Source of the DNA: Notolepis coatsorum
Lineage: Eukaryota; Chordata; Actinopteri; Aulopiformes; Paralepididae
Direction of reading: 5' to 3'
NCBI GenBank assembly: GCA_963971535.1
Contig: OZ020589.1
Coordinates: 75,165,811 to 75,229,810 of the forward strand
Length of the DNA stretch: 64,000 nucleotides
Part shown: one piece after another, positions 63,557 through 64,000 of the stretch
Numbering within the stretch: the first letter of the stretch is position 1
Layout of the letters: each line of letters opens with the position of its first letter
Translations under genes and position numbers: made by a program
Notes under the pieces: model-generated
Seen by the model: the letters and a program-made list of their open reading frames with translations, nothing else
What the model was told of the DNA's origin: nothing
Databases searched by the model: none

Positions 63557-64000
63557 TACATACTGAACACTTGTGTCTACGTACATGACTCCTATTTTAT
63601 ACTTGCTATACTTATTTTATTGTATACTTATCTATTTTTGTCTAGCACAGTCTCTGGAGCGTAACAGAAAGAAGCATTTTGTATAAAAGTATTCTGTACT
63701 TCTGTATGACAACTAATAAAGAAATTTGAACTTGAACTATATTTTCAGCACTACGTTTGTTTACCAATGATCTTAAGTGTTATTAGTGAAATATGAGCTT
63801 ATAAAAATCTCTGCGCATTGCATCGGAAAACAGAGGATTTAGACCTAAATAAAGGAAGCTGTCATAAGTGTGTGTAGTCCTATGAATGAGGAAACCCAGG
63901 GCTTTTGATGGGCTTTCAAATTTCATAAAACTACACTTCCCAGCTCACGCCAGCCCCTGTCAATCATCTGACTTCCAGTGTGAACTTTTTATTTATTTTT
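63557..64000 (+). repeat. Right arm of the inverted duplication (part 2)
   Basis: The LINE 3' UTR resumes and ends at about 63738 (GAAATTTGAACTTGAACT). The flank then follows in reverse complement to 52562-52827 until the window ends. The arm probably continues outside. Confidence 0.85.

Noticed and set aside
52562-64000. Inversion from LINE twin priming
   Set aside because: Non-LINE flanking sequence is also inverted and duplicated, which twin priming does not produce.

Overview
The window looks like repeat-rich chromosomal DNA from a vertebrate, most likely a ray-finned fish. This rests on the repeats: Bel/Pao and Ty3/gypsy LTR retrotransposons, several LINE clades of the kinds common in teleosts, tRNA-derived SINEs, hAT- and Harbinger-like foldback elements and many microsatellites. 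It also rests on one spliced host gene with GT-AG introns. There is no sign of bacterial gene organisation.

Layout. 1-4242: fragments of a foldback repeat family, a CT microsatellite, a GATA/GACA-type tandem repeat and unassigned DNA. 4243-11970: a Bel/Pao element on the minus strand with two almost identical LTRs, a CCACC target duplication, a tRNA-Tyr primer site and a large gag deletion. 12587-13826: a Harbinger-like non-autonomous element. 13855-20646: a LINE 3' end, a 452-bp foldback element with an 8-bp target duplication, a 48-bp minisatellite, more foldback copies and a hAT end. 20669-25840: LINE copies of one Jockey-group family, one of them split by a solo LTR. 25841-30145: an L1-like LINE (minus) interrupted by an L2/CR1-type LINE (plus). 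30146-31102: a near-perfect short hairpin and a decayed first exon of a Kazal inhibitor gene.

31103-47848 is the most striking block. It is a tandem Bel/Pao array of the form LTR-gag-pol-LTR-gag-pol-LTR, with a 7707-bp period, bounded by a single ACATT duplication. Both units carry the same in-frame UGA between gag and pol. 47927-49154 (minus) holds the one clear host gene, a four-exon, 81-residue secreted Kazal-type protease inhibitor whose polyadenylation signal lies about 80 bp from the array.

49200-64000 holds an L1 tail with a nested SINE, more SINE and LINE pieces, and an old inverted duplication centred on a LINE. A complete Ty3/gypsy element (54643-63552) has inserted into its right arm. 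Its gag and pol are joined by a textbook -1 frameshift signal: UUUAAAC, a 6-nt spacer and a predicted pseudoknot. The nesting gives a relative history: LINE insertion, inverted duplication, then gypsy insertion; and Bel/Pao insertion, then tandem duplication. All comparisons were made by eye, so family names below superfamily level are tentative.
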